From Streptomyces sp. NBC_01216 (GTDB lineage Bacteria; Actinomycetota; Actinomycetes; Streptomycetales; Streptomycetaceae), in contig NZ_CP108677.1 of the NCBI RefSeq assembly GCF_035994945.1, forward strand, positions 1,488,001 through 1,552,000: a stretch of 64,000 nucleotides of DNA. The letters run 5' to 3'. Below are positions 37,981 through 49,800 of this stretch, one piece after another; the stretch's first letter is position 1; every line of letters begins with the position of its first letter. The notes below the pieces were generated by a model. The model saw only the letters and a program-made list of their open reading frames with translations. It was not told the origin of the DNA and did not search any database. The translations under genes were made by a program, and so were the position numbers.

Positions 37981-38120
37981 GGTGGTCTCCGTAGGGTGGG
38001 AGGTGCTCTGGGTGTGCTTCGAAGGTAGGGGGGGCGGGCGGGCGTGAGCGGCACGAGTTCCGGCAGACGGGCGGCAGTTGCACGGCTGCCGGTGGGCGCC
38101 CGCGAGGGGCGGCGGGCGGG

Positions 38121-39368
38121 TCAGCGGGGGATGAGGCGCACCGGGAAGTGGTCCAGGCCGAAGTTGATGATCGAGCGGTTGTGGCGGACCGGGCCGGCCG
38201 GTTCGATGAGGGCGGCCTTCTCCAGGGCGGCCGTGTACAGGGCGCTCAGCTCGGCCTTGGCCAGCGGGGCGCCGATGCAGTAGTGGGCGCCCAGCCCGAG
38301 CGCGAGGTGCTTGTTGGGCGAGCGGTCGAGCCGGATCTCCTCGGGCCGGTCGAATGCCGCCGGGTCCCGGTCGGCGGACCAGACCCAGACGGCGACCCGG
38401 TCGCCGCGGCGGATCATCCGTCCGCCCAGTTCGCTGTCCCGGGTGGCGGTGCGCAGCGTGTGCAGACCGACCGAGGTCCAGCGCAGCAGTTCGTCGACGG
38501 CGGAGTCCATGGACACCTCGCCCCGCTGCAGCTTCCGCCACAGGTCCGGCCGTCCGACGAGGGTGTGCAGCCCCATGGCGGCCGTGTGGCGGACGGTCTG
38601 GACGCCGCCCACCACGATGTTGTCCAGGTTGAGCACCACGTCCTCGACGGGCAGGAGCCGGCCGCCGACCTTGTAGGTGGCCATCATCGAGATCAGGTCG
38701 TCGCGCGGGTCGGAGCGGCGGAGCATCACCTGGTGCAGCAGGTAGGGGATCAGCTGCTGATGTCCGGCGCGGCGTTCCTCCGGGGTGCGGCCCAGGAAGG
38801 CCACGTCGCAGACCCGGACCACCATGTCGCGGTCCTTCTCGGGGACGTCCAGCAGGTCGCACATGACCGCGAGCGGAAGCGCGGAGACCACGTCGACGAG
38901 GTCCACCTCGCCTTGCTCGACGGCCCGGTCGAAGAGCTCGGCGGCCCGTTCGGCGATCGAGCGGGCGGCGCCGCGCACGCCGCCCTTGGAGAAGAACGGG
39001 TTGGCGGGGGCGCGTAGTTCGCGGTGGCGCGGCGGGTCGGTGAGGGCCATCATCCGGCCCGATCCGACCGGTACCTTGCCCTCCCCCGAGCCGAGCAGTG
39101 AACCGGACTCCGAGCTGAAGACGGCCGCGTTGCGCAGCACCTCGGCCGACTCCCGGTAGGTGAGCACCGACCAGACGGGGCCGTCGTCGACGGTCTCGGT
39201 CCGGTGGACGGGGGCCTCGCGACGGAGCTCGTCGACCAGGGCGGGGGTGTCGGGCAGCGCCCACAGGCCCGGATCGGTGAGGTCGACGGCGGTACCGGTG
39301 GCGGCCCCCGTCGCGGCGGCGGTGGCGGCCGTGGTGGCGGTTGCGGTTGCGTTTGCGGTGGTCAGCAT
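38121..39368 (-). CDS. Cytochrome P450, probably acting on a PCP-bound amino acid
   Basis: A 415-residue soluble P450. The haem-binding loop is LGLGAHYCIG with Cys364; ExxR-region and PERF-like segments are recognisable. The I-helix reads VVGGVQTVRHTA, so the usual acid-alcohol pair is altered (Gln and Val at the acid and second Thr positions). A Thr/Ala-rich leader of about 25 residues precedes the fold. The start codon overlaps the end of the type II thioesterase gene by 7 bases, and the free A-PCP gene lies directly upstream. The A-PCP plus P450 pairing is the known arrangement for making beta-hydroxy amino acids. With the Gln-like A domain, beta-hydroxyglutamine is the favoured guess. Confidence 0.88.
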   Translation of the reverse strand: MLTTANATATATTAATAAATGAATGTAVDLTDPGLWALPDTPALVDELRREAPVHRTETVDDGPVWSVLTYRESAEVLRNAAVFSSESGSLLGSGEGKVPVGSGRMMALTDPPRHRELRAPANPFFSKGGVRGAARSIAERAAELFDRAVEQGEVDLVDVVSALPLAVMCDLLDVPEKDRDMVVRVCDVAFLGRTPEERRAGHQQLIPYLLHQVMLRRSDPRDDLISMMATYKVGGRLLPVEDVVLNLDNIVVGGVQTVRHTAAMGLHTLVGRPDLWRKLQRGEVSMDSAVDELLRWTSVGLHTLRTATRDSELGGRMIRRGDRVAVWVWSADRDPAAFDRPEEIRLDRSPNKHLALGLGAHYCIGAPLAKAELSALYTAALEKAALIEPAGPVRHNRSIINFGLDHFPVRLIPR

Positions 39369-40152
39369 GGCTGCTCCGTAAGGAGAGAGGTGAGGAGGTC
39401 GACCGGGCCAGGCCGGTCGACGGTGGCGAGGAGGTGCCCGCCGGGAACCACGCGATGGCCGAACGAACCGCGGGTGTGGGCGGCCCAGCCGGTGAGTCCG
39501 GTGGTGGCGAGCATCGGATCGTCGGCCCCCGCCAGGGCGTAGAGCGCGGAACCGATCGGCGCGTGGGGCCGGTGACGGTAGGTGGCGCTGACGGCGAGAT
39601 CGGCGCGGATGGCCCCGAGGGCGAGCTCGACCAGGTCCGGATCGGCCCGGACGAGCTCCTCCAGACCGGTGAGCCTGAGGAGTTCCGGTGCGTCCAGGTC
39701 CCTGGTACCCCGCTCGGTCCACTCGGCGGGACCGGGCGCGCCGGCCACGACCACCAACTCCGGACGGCGGTCGGCGGGCAGCGCGCGGGCGACCTCGTAG
39801 GCGAGCAGGGCACCGAAGCTCTGGCCGTAGAAGCCGAACCGGCCGCCGTCACCGCCGGTCAGGTGCGGGGTCAGCGCCTCGGTGACGGCGGCCACCAGGG
39901 CGTCGAACCCGGGCGGCATCGGATGCCGGCTCCGGCCGCCCCGGGCCGGCGGGCGCAGCGCCCAGACCTCGGCGACGGGAGCGAGGGCACGGGCCAGCGG
40001 GGTGTAGGCGGTGGCGTCGCCCCCGGCGTGCGGGAAGCAGAACAGGCGGTAGGGACGGTGCGGCTGGGGCGCGGGGACGAGCAGCCAGTCGCCCTCGGCC
40101 CGGGGGCGGGCGGTCCGCGCGCGCGGCGTGCCGGGCGTGGTGCTCACGGTGG

Positions 40153-40156
<4 letters not shown>
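39362..40156 (-). CDS. Type II thioesterase
   Basis: A 264-residue alpha/beta-hydrolase with [13 protein letters not shown] near the N-terminus, nucleophile Ser113 in YGQSFGA and His241 in PGGHLLA, as in external thioesterases of NRPS/PKS systems. Such enzymes remove misprimed or stalled acyl groups from carrier proteins. They can also release a modified amino acid from a stand-alone A-PCP. Its ATG overlaps the stop codon of the A-PCP gene (ATGA), and the P450 start overlaps its own end, so A-PCP, thioesterase and P450 form a tight, translationally coupled group that may work together on one amino acid. Confidence 0.93.
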
Positions 40157-41997
<1,841 letters not shown>

Positions 41998-42193
41998 GCG
42001 GGGGCTCTCCTCGGTGTGAGAGGGGCGAGGGACGGTGGGCGGATCGCGAGGTGCGGTGGGAGATCGGTGATGGACGCCGCGTCATGGCCGGTCGGCGGAT
42101 CGTGCGGCGCGGGTGGCGCGGGTGGCGCGTCGCGTCGGAGCGCGTCCGGCCGGGGGCGGTCGGGCCAAGCGGGTCGGTGGCCCCACGGGTAGG

Positions 42194-45100
42194 TCACACG
42201 TCGGCGGCCAGTCGGGCCAGCGCGGTCGTGTACGCCTCGATGAACTCCTCGGCGGTGGCGTCGTCGACCACGGCGCGTTGATGGTCCACGGCGAGCAGCA
42301 CGCGCTGCGAGACCGGGTCCTGGATCAGCGAGGCGCCGAAGGCGAAGCTGTTGGGCTCGTGCCGCAGGGTCGGCTCGCAGCCGATTCGGCCGTCCTCGAT
42401 CCGGGCCGCGCTGAGCCGGCCCAGCGCGTGGAACCGCAGGTAGCCGAACTGGCTGTCGAGCGCGGTGTCGGCCATCATCCGGGCCAGCCGGGCGAACGGC
42501 ACCCGGCGGTGCGGCATGATGTCCAGTTCCTCCCGGTGCACGTGCCGGACCAGCGCGGCGAGGTCCTCGTCCGGCTCGGCGACCAGCGGGACGGTGTTGA
42601 GGAACAGGCCGTACACGTCGGTGCCGCCGAGCCGTTCCAGGCGGCCGTTCATCGCGAGACCGGTGGTGACCCGGCGGCGCCCGGTGATACTCGCGAGGGC
42701 GTGGAGATGGGCGGCGAGCGCGACCGACTTGACCGGGACGGCGAGCGCGTCGGCGACGGCGCGCAGGTGTCCGGGGGCGTCGGGAAGCACCCGCTCCACC
42801 GTGCGCGGCAGCTCGTGGACGTCCTCGCTGCCGGGCCAGAGCTGGCCGGTGGCACCTTCGAGCCTCTGGTGCCAGTACGCCAGGGAGTCCGGGTCGGCGC
42901 CGGCCGCGCGTTCGACGGCCACGAAGTCGCGGAAGGTGGTGCGTGGCGGCGGGGTGGGTGTGGAGGCCGGGTCGGCGGCGAGCGCGGTGTGGCGTTCGAG
43001 GATCTCGGTGAGCAGCGAGGTGAAGCTCCAGCCGTCGAGGATGGCGTGGTGCTCGGAGACGGTGAGCTGGAAGGCGTCGTCGGCCAGCCGCTGGACGGAG
43101 ATGCGGAAGAGCGGGGGCGCGGCGAGGTCGAAGGGGTGGTCCCGGTGGTCCTCGAAGACGGTGCGCACCGTCGCGTCCTGCTCGTCCTCCGGTGTTCCGC
43201 GCAGGTCCGCGAACTCGACGGGCACCGGCAGGATGCCGTGGACCACTTGGAGCGGTTCGCCGTAGCCGGAGAGGTCGAGCCCGGTGCGCAGGACGGCGTG
43301 CCGGCTCATCGCCTCGCCGACCGAGCGGCGGAACGCGGTCTCGTCGAGGTCTCCGGTGATCCGGTAGGAGTTGACGTTGTGGTAGCTGTCGGTGCCTCCG
43401 GCGACTTCCATGTGGAAGACCATGGAGAGCTGCATCGAGACCATCGGGTAGGCGTCGGCGATGCCGGGCGGCAGCTCGGCCCGGTCCTCCTCGGCGAGGA
43501 GCGCGAACGGCCGGTCCGTGCCGGGGTCTGCTGCCACCGGGCGGGCCAGCGGCAGGAGGGCGGCGACGGTGGGCGCGTCGAAGACGTCCCGCAAGGTGAC
43601 CTGCCAGCCCCGGTCGTGCAGGGCTCCGGCCAGTTGGACGGCGCGGATGGAGTCCCCGCCGAGGTGGAAGAAGTCCTCGTGGACTCCGATCCCGCCGACC
43701 CCGAGCACCTCCGTCCAGACGGCGGCGAAGAGTTCCTCCTCCGGTGTGCGCGGCTCGACGTGCCGGACGGCGGGAGCGGGCGCGGTCCGGCCGGGGGCGG
43801 GCAGCGCGGTCCGGTCGGCTTTGCCGTTGACGGTGAGCGGCAGCGCGTCGAGCACGGTGACGCTGGCCGGGATCATGTACGCGGGCAGGGTGCGGCCGAG
43901 GAAGGCCCGCAGGTCCGGGGGGCCGGCCGGGGAGCACCCCGTGACGTACGCGGCGAGCCGGTCGTCGTGCACGGTGACCACGCAGGCGTCCACCTCGGGG
44001 TGGGCGGTGGCGGCGTTCTCGATCTCGCCGAGTTCGATCCGGAAGCCGCGCAGTTTCACCTGGAAGTCCGCCCGGCCGACGTACTCCAGTCCGCCGTCCG
44101 GCAAGCGTCTCGCGACGTCGCCGGTCCGGTAGATCCGGGCGCCGGGCGGGCCGTACGGGTCGGCGGGGAACCGCTCGGCGGTGAGGCCGGGGCGGCCCCA
44201 GTATCCGTGGGCGAGGCTGCCGCCGCCGATGTACAGCTCACCGGGGACGCCGGGCGGGCAGGGGCGCAGCCAGTCGTCCAGGACGAGCGCGGTGAGGTGG
44301 GGCATGGGTGCGCCGACCAGGCTGCGTTCAAAGCCGGCGCCGCCCTCGGCGACGTCGTGGCGGGTGACGTGGACGGTGGTCTCGGTGATGCCGTAGAGGT
44401 TGCAGAGGCGGGCGGGCGGGAGTGGGTCGAGGTCGTGCCAGCGCTGGACGACGCCCGGGTCGAGCGCCTCGCCGCCCAGCATGATCCACCGGAGTGCGGG
44501 CAGGGCGCGCGGGTGCCGGCGGAGGGCCGGTTCGAGCTGGCGCAGCGCCGAGGGGGTGAGGCAGAGGTGGGTGACCCGTTCCTCGTCGAGCAGGTCGGCG
44601 AACTCGTCGGGCGAGCGGCTGGTCAGGTAGGGGACGACGACGAGGCGCGCGCCGTGCAGCAGGGCGCCCCAGAGTTCCCAGACCGTCCAGTCGAAGGCGT
44701 AGCTGTGGAACAGCGTCCAGACCGCGTCCGGGCCGAAGCCGAAGGGTTCCCGGCCGGAGTCGAGGAGGCGGCTGACGTGTTCGTGGGCGACGGCGACGCC
44801 TTTGGGCCGGCCGGTGGAGCCTGAGGTGAAGATGAGGTAGGCGAGATCGTCGGGGCGGCCGGCGGGAGCGGGCCGGCCGGGCGGGCGGGCGGCGATCTCC
44901 GCGGCACGGGCGGTGAGGTCGAGGGTCTGCCAGGGGCCGTCCGGGGTGCGGTCGAGCCGGTCGGTGAGGACCAGGGTGACGTCGGTGTCGGCGAAGACCA
45001 GGGCCGCCCGGTCCTCGGGTGCGGCGAGGTCGACCGGTACGTAGGCGGCGCCGGTCTTGAGCACGGCCAGGATCGCGGCCGGTACGGCGGCGGTGCGCTC

Positions 45101-46747
45101 CAGCAGCAGGCCGACCCGGTCACCGGGTCGCACCCCGCGGGCGAGCAGGGCGTGTGCCAGGCGGTTGGCCCTGCGGTCGAGTTCGGCGTAGCTGAGAGTG
45201 CCGTCCCGGTCGCTCACGGCCGGCCGGTCGCCGTGGGCGTCGACGGCCCGCTCGAAGAGGTGGTGCAGGCAGTGGCCCGGCTCGAGCCGGGCGGGTCGCG
45301 GCGGGGCCCCGGACGAGGTGAGCCGGCGGACGGTGGCGTCCGGGTCGGCGAGGGCGGCGTCCAGCAGACCGGCGTAGTCGGCGGCGAGCCGGCGTATCGT
45401 GCCGCGGTCGAAGAGGTCGCTGCTGTACTCGGCCTCTCCGCGCAGTTCGCCGCCGTCGGCGCCCTCGAAGACGGACCAGGTGAGGTCGAACTTGCTGGTG
45501 CCGTTGGAGCGGACGGCCCGTTCGGCGGTGGCGGCCCCGAGGGAGAGCGGCGTGCGGTCCTCGGTGTGGGCGCCGAACACCACCTGGACCAGCGGCGGAT
45601 GCCGCGGGGTTCGAGGGGTGCCGAGGAGATCGACGAGCTGGTCGAAGGGGACGTCGAGGTAGCCGAAGGCGTCGAAGGCGACGTCCTGGAGGCCGGCGAG
45701 GAGTTCGCGGAACCCGGTACCGGGCGCGAGCCGGACACGTAGCGGCAGGAGGTTGACGAAGTAGCCCAGCAGATCGGAGAGTTCGGCCCGGGAGCGGGTG
45801 GTGACCGGGACGCCGACGAGCAGGTCGTCGGCGCCGGTCCAGCGGCCCATCAGCAGCGCGAAGGCGGCGAGCTGGACGGTGAACGGGGTGACGCCCTCCT
45901 GTTCGGCGAGTGTCCGGACGCGGGCCGCGGTGCCGGGGGCGAGGTCGAAGGGTTCGGTGGCGCCTCGTCGGCTGCGCTCGGCGGGCCGGGGCCGGTCGCC
46001 CGGCAGTTCGAGCAGGGTGGGCGCGCCGTCGAGGCTCCGCTTCCAGTGGGCGAGGTGCTCCTCGTAGGAGGTGTGCCGCTCCTCCTCGGCCCAGTCGGCG
46101 TACTGGGTGGTGAGCGCGGGGAGGACGGGGGGCCGGTTCTCGCTCGCGGCGGCGTGGAGTTCCGCGAGTTCACGCTCGAAGAGTTCGGCCGACCAGCCGT
46201 CCCAGACGATGTGGTGGACCACGAAGAGCAGCGTGGTGCGGTCGTCGGCGAGCCGGAACGCCTCGGCGCGCAGCAACGGTCCCGTGGTCAGGTCGAAGGG
46301 CCGCGCGGCCCGCTCGGTGAGCAGCCGCTCCGCCTGATCGCCGCGTTCCGGTTCGGGCAGCGCGCGGAGGTCGGTGACGGTGAGGGGCACGGCGAGGGCG
46401 CGGTGGACGTGCTGGCGCGGGCCGTCGGGGTGCAGGGCGAAGGTGGTGCGCAGTGCCTCGTGCCGGGCGACGATGCCGTCCAGCGCCCGCTGGAGCAGCG
46501 GGAGGTCGAGCGGTCCGGTGACCTCGTACGTCCAGGGGGTGGTGTAGGTGGTGTCCCGCGCGTTCCACCGGTCGAGGAACCACAGGCCGCGCTGGAGTCC
46601 GGAGACGGGCGCGGTACGGACCGGGCCGCCGATCGGGCCCGACGGCGCCCCGGCGGGCGGAGCGGCATCCGGGGACGGCGCGCGGTGTGCGGGGTCGGCC
46701 GTCCGGATGGTCGACGGCGCGGCGGACGGGTCAGCGGACGGGCTCAC
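42194..46747 (-). CDS. NRPS2: C-A-PCP-C
   Basis: 1517 residues starting at GTG 46747 with AAGGGAACGAG upstream. Domains: C (about 50-480, HHIVWDGWS), A (490-970, code by eye DWWCMGLVHK, resembling but not equal to the threonine code DFWNIGMVHK), PCP (995-1065, LGGDSIRAV), then a second condensation-like domain (1085-1510) with intact HHAILDG. The terminal domain has an N-terminal style (YPMVSMQLSMVFHME, YHNVNSY) different from the other C domains. It may be the front half of a split module completed by the free A-PCP, or an interface/recruitment domain. An N-terminal Pro/Ala/Asp-rich extension of about 45 residues may be a docking segment. 53 bases separate it from NRPS1. Confidence 0.93.
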   Translation of the reverse strand: MSPSADPSAAPSTIRTADPAHRAPSPDAAPPAGAPSGPIGGPVRTAPVSGLQRGLWFLDRWNARDTTYTTPWTYEVTGPLDLPLLQRALDGIVARHEALRTTFALHPDGPRQHVHRALAVPLTVTDLRALPEPERGDQAERLLTERAARPFDLTTGPLLRAEAFRLADDRTTLLFVVHHIVWDGWSAELFERELAELHAAASENRPPVLPALTTQYADWAEEERHTSYEEHLAHWKRSLDGAPTLLELPGDRPRPAERSRRGATEPFDLAPGTAARVRTLAEQEGVTPFTVQLAAFALLMGRWTGADDLLVGVPVTTRSRAELSDLLGYFVNLLPLRVRLAPGTGFRELLAGLQDVAFDAFGYLDVPFDQLVDLLGTPRTPRHPPLVQVVFGAHTEDRTPLSLGAATAERAVRSNGTSKFDLTWSVFEGADGGELRGEAEYSSDLFDRGTIRRLAADYAGLLDAALADPDATVRRLTSSGAPPRPARLEPGHCLHHLFERAVDAHGDRPAVSDRDGTLSYAELDRRANRLAHALLARGVRPGDRVGLLLERTAAVPAAILAVLKTGAAYVPVDLAAPEDRAALVFADTDVTLVLTDRLDRTPDGPWQTLDLTARAAEIAARPPGRPAPAGRPDDLAYLIFTSGSTGRPKGVAVAHEHVSRLLDSGREPFGFGPDAVWTLFHSYAFDWTVWELWGALLHGARLVVVPYLTSRSPDEFADLLDEERVTHLCLTPSALRQLEPALRRHPRALPALRWIMLGGEALDPGVVQRWHDLDPLPPARLCNLYGITETTVHVTRHDVAEGGAGFERSLVGAPMPHLTALVLDDWLRPCPPGVPGELYIGGGSLAHGYWGRPGLTAERFPADPYGPPGARIYRTGDVARRLPDGGLEYVGRADFQVKLRGFRIELGEIENAATAHPEVDACVVTVHDDRLAAYVTGCSPAGPPDLRAFLGRTLPAYMIPASVTVLDALPLTVNGKADRTALPAPGRTAPAPAVRHVEPRTPEEELFAAVWTEVLGVGGIGVHEDFFHLGGDSIRAVQLAGALHDRGWQVTLRDVFDAPTVAALLPLARPVAADPGTDRPFALLAEEDRAELPPGIADAYPMVSMQLSMVFHMEVAGGTDSYHNVNSYRITGDLDETAFRRSVGEAMSRHAVLRTGLDLSGYGEPLQVVHGILPVPVEFADLRGTPEDEQDATVRTVFEDHRDHPFDLAAPPLFRISVQRLADDAFQLTVSEHHAILDGWSFTSLLTEILERHTALAADPASTPTPPPRTTFRDFVAVERAAGADPDSLAYWHQRLEGATGQLWPGSEDVHELPRTVERVLPDAPGHLRAVADALAVPVKSVALAAHLHALASITGRRRVTTGLAMNGRLERLGGTDVYGLFLNTVPLVAEPDEDLAALVRHVHREELDIMPHRRVPFARLARMMADTALDSQFGYLRFHALGRLSAARIEDGRIGCEPTLRHEPNSFAFGASLIQDPVSQRVLLAVDHQRAVVDDATAEEFIEAYTTALARLAADV

Positions 46748-46800
46748 GGTCTCGTTCCCTTCGGTCGGGCGGGTGGGTCGGCGCGGCGGACGGCGTCTCG

Positions 46801-49800
46801 TCACGAGACCAGCCGTTCGGCGATGGCGCCGACGGTCCGGCCGCGGAACACCACCTGCGGCGGGACCCGGGTGCCGGTCTGCTGGGAGAGCCGCATGGCG
46901 ACCCGCACGGCGGCCAGCGAGTTGCCCCCGATCCGGAAGAAGTCGGTGTCCGGGCCGAGGTCCTCGGCCCGCTCCAGAACGGCGCGGACGGCGTCGGCGA
47001 CGAGCCGCTGGGCCGGGGTCAGCGGGTCGGCCGGGGCGCTCTCCCGTCGCTCGGCCGGGGCGGGCAGGGCCCGGCGGTCGACCTTGCCGTTGGGGTTGAG
47101 CGGCAGCGCGTCCAGCACGTCGAGCGTGGCGGGCACCATGTACGCGGGCAGCAGGCCGGCCAGGTGGTCGAGCAGCGTGTCCGGGTCGGGCCCCGGCGCC
47201 CCGGCGGGGGTGACGTAGGCGGCGAGCCTGCGGTCGCCCGGTGCGGGTTCGTGGAGGGTGACGGCGGCCTCCCGCACGGACGGGTGGCGGGTGAGCGCGT
47301 CCTCGATCTCTCCGGGCTCGACCCGGAAGCCGCGGATCTTCACCTGGTCGTCGATCCGGCCGGTGATCTCCAGTAGGCCCTCCGGTGTCCGGTGGCCGAG
47401 GTCGCCGGTGCGGTAGAGCCGCTCGCCGGGCGCGCCGTACGGTGAGGCGACGAACCGCTCTGCGGTCAGGCCGGGCCGTCCGAGGTATCCGAGGGCCAGA
47501 CCGCCGCCTGCCGCGTACAGCTCTCCGGTACCGCCGTCCGGGACGGGGCGCAGCCGCTCGTCGAGGACGTGGACCGCCTTGCCGTGCAGCGGACGGCCGA
47601 TCGGGATGGAGGTCCCGGCGGCCTCCTCCCGGGTCGCGCGGTGGCAGGTGGTGAGGCCGAGGCTCTCGACCGGGCCGTAGCCGTTGGCGACGACCAGGTC
47701 CGGATACTGGTCGAGGGCTTTGCCGACGTGGGTGACGGAGGCCCGTTCCCCCGCGGTGAAGGCCACCTTGAGGTCCTGATAGGTCTCCGGGAACTCCTCC
47801 AGCAGGAAGTTGAACAGGCTGGCGGAGAGCTGTAGCTGGGTGACGCCGTGGCGGCGGGTGAGTTCGGCGATGGACTGGGGGTCGGGCCGCCGGCCGGGCT
47901 GGAGGACGCACCGCCCGCCGAAGGCCAGCGCGCCGTACAGCTCCAGGGCGAAGGCGTCCCAGGAGACCGGGGAGCACTGGAGCCAGACCTCGCCGGGACC
48001 GAAGCGGGCGTAGCCCTGGCCGAGGTAGGTGGCGGTGAGGGCGCGGTGCGGGACGGCGACGCCCTTGGGACGGCCGGTGGAGCCGGAGGTGAACATCACG
48101 CAGGCGAGGTCGCTCCCGGTGACCGGCACGGCGGGGTCGTGGGCGGGGCGGGCCGCGACGGCGCCGGCCGCGGTGTCCAGGTCGAGGTGGCGGGCGACCG
48201 GGAACGGGGGATGGGCGTCCCGGTGGGTGACGAGCAGGGCGGCACCGGCGTCGGCGACGGCGCCGGCCAGCCGGTCGGCGGGGAAGTCCGGGTCGAGGAG
48301 GGTGTAGGCGGCGCCGGCCTTCAGCGCGGCGAGCAGGGCGACCACCAGGTCCGGTCCGCGTTCGACGAGGACGGCGACGGTGTCGCCGCGGCCGATGCCC
48401 AGCCCGCCGAAGTGGTGCGCGAGCCGGTTGGCCCGCTCGTTCAGCGCGCCGTAGTCGACACGGTCCTCGCCGGCGACCAGAGCGGGGGCCCGCGGGCTCC
48501 GGGCGGCCCGGTCCTCGAACAGCGCGTGCACGGGCGCCTCGACGGCGGCGGCGAGAGTGCCGAGCCACGCCTCGCACAGCTCCGCCATGGTGGCGGGGTC
48601 GAACAGCTCGGAGTCGTATTCGAAGCGGCCGGTGAAGTCGGTGCCCCGGTCGTCGACGGAGACCGACAGGTCGAAGCGGGACACCGGGTTGGAGTACAGC
48701 TCGCGGGTGACCTCGGTGCCGCCGACGGTCAGCGGGCGGTCGTCCAGCGGATGCAGTTCCAGCAGGACCTGGCAGAGCGGGTTGCGGTCCTCGGTCCGGT
48801 CGTCGGGGCGTTCCGCCATGACGGCGCCGGCGATGGCGTCGAACGGTGCCTCCTGGTGCCGGTAGCCGCCGATGGCCACCTCGCGGACGTGCCGGACCAG
48901 CTCGCGGAAGTCCATCCCCTCGTCGAGCCGGACGCGCAGCGGCAGCAGGTTGACGAAGTAGCCGATCAGGGAGTCGAGTTCGGTCCGGCCGCGGACGCTG
49001 ACCGGCGAGCCGAGCACCAGGTCGGGCTGCCCGGTCCGCCGGTGCAGGGCGAGGGCGAGACCGGCCAGCAGCACCATGAACGGGGTCGCGTCCTCGCTGC
49101 GGGCCATCGCCCGGACCGCCTCGGCCACCGGGCGAGGCATGGTGAAGCGGTGGAACGCGCCCCGGAAGGACTGCAGTTCGGGCCGGGGCCGGTCGGTGGG
49201 GAGCGCGGGCTCGGCGGGGGCGTCGCGGAGGTGCTCGCGCCAGTAGTCGAGGTGCCGCTCGGCGGTGCCGTCCGCGCGCTGCCAGGAGCTGTAGTCGGCG
49301 TACTGGACGGGGAGTTCGGGCAGCTCCGCGGGGCGTCCGGTGGCCAGGGACTCGTACAGAGCGGCGAGTTCACTCTCGAGGACGGGGAGCGATCCCTCGT
49401 CCCAGACGATGTGGTGGCAGAGCAGCAGCAGGGTGGACGTCCCGCCGGTGCGGTAGAGATGGGCGCGGAGCAGCGGGCCGGTCTCCAGGTCGAAGGGCAC
49501 CAGGGCGGCCTCGGCGAGCAGGCCGTCCAGGGCGGCGGTGGTGGCCTCCTGGACGGTGAACGGCAGGTCGGCGGAGGGGTGGATCACCTGCCGGGGGCCG
49601 TCCTCGCCCAGTTCGAAGGTGGTGCGAAGCACTTCGTGCCGGGCGACGACGCCGGCCAGGGCCCGGCGGAGCAGGTCCGGGTCGACCGGCCCCTCGAAGC
49701 GGAACACCCAGGGCACGATGTAGGTCGGCGCGCCCGGGTTCCACTGGTCCAGGAACCAGAGCCCGCGCTGGAAGTCGGCGAGCGGCGCCTCGGTCGCACC

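Noticed and set aside
42194..48577. Extending NRPS2 upstream through the open frame to 48577
   Set aside because: The upstream part overlaps NRPS1 in another frame and is Arg/Pro-rich shadow sequence. GTG 46747 has a good ribosome binding site just after the NRPS1 stop.
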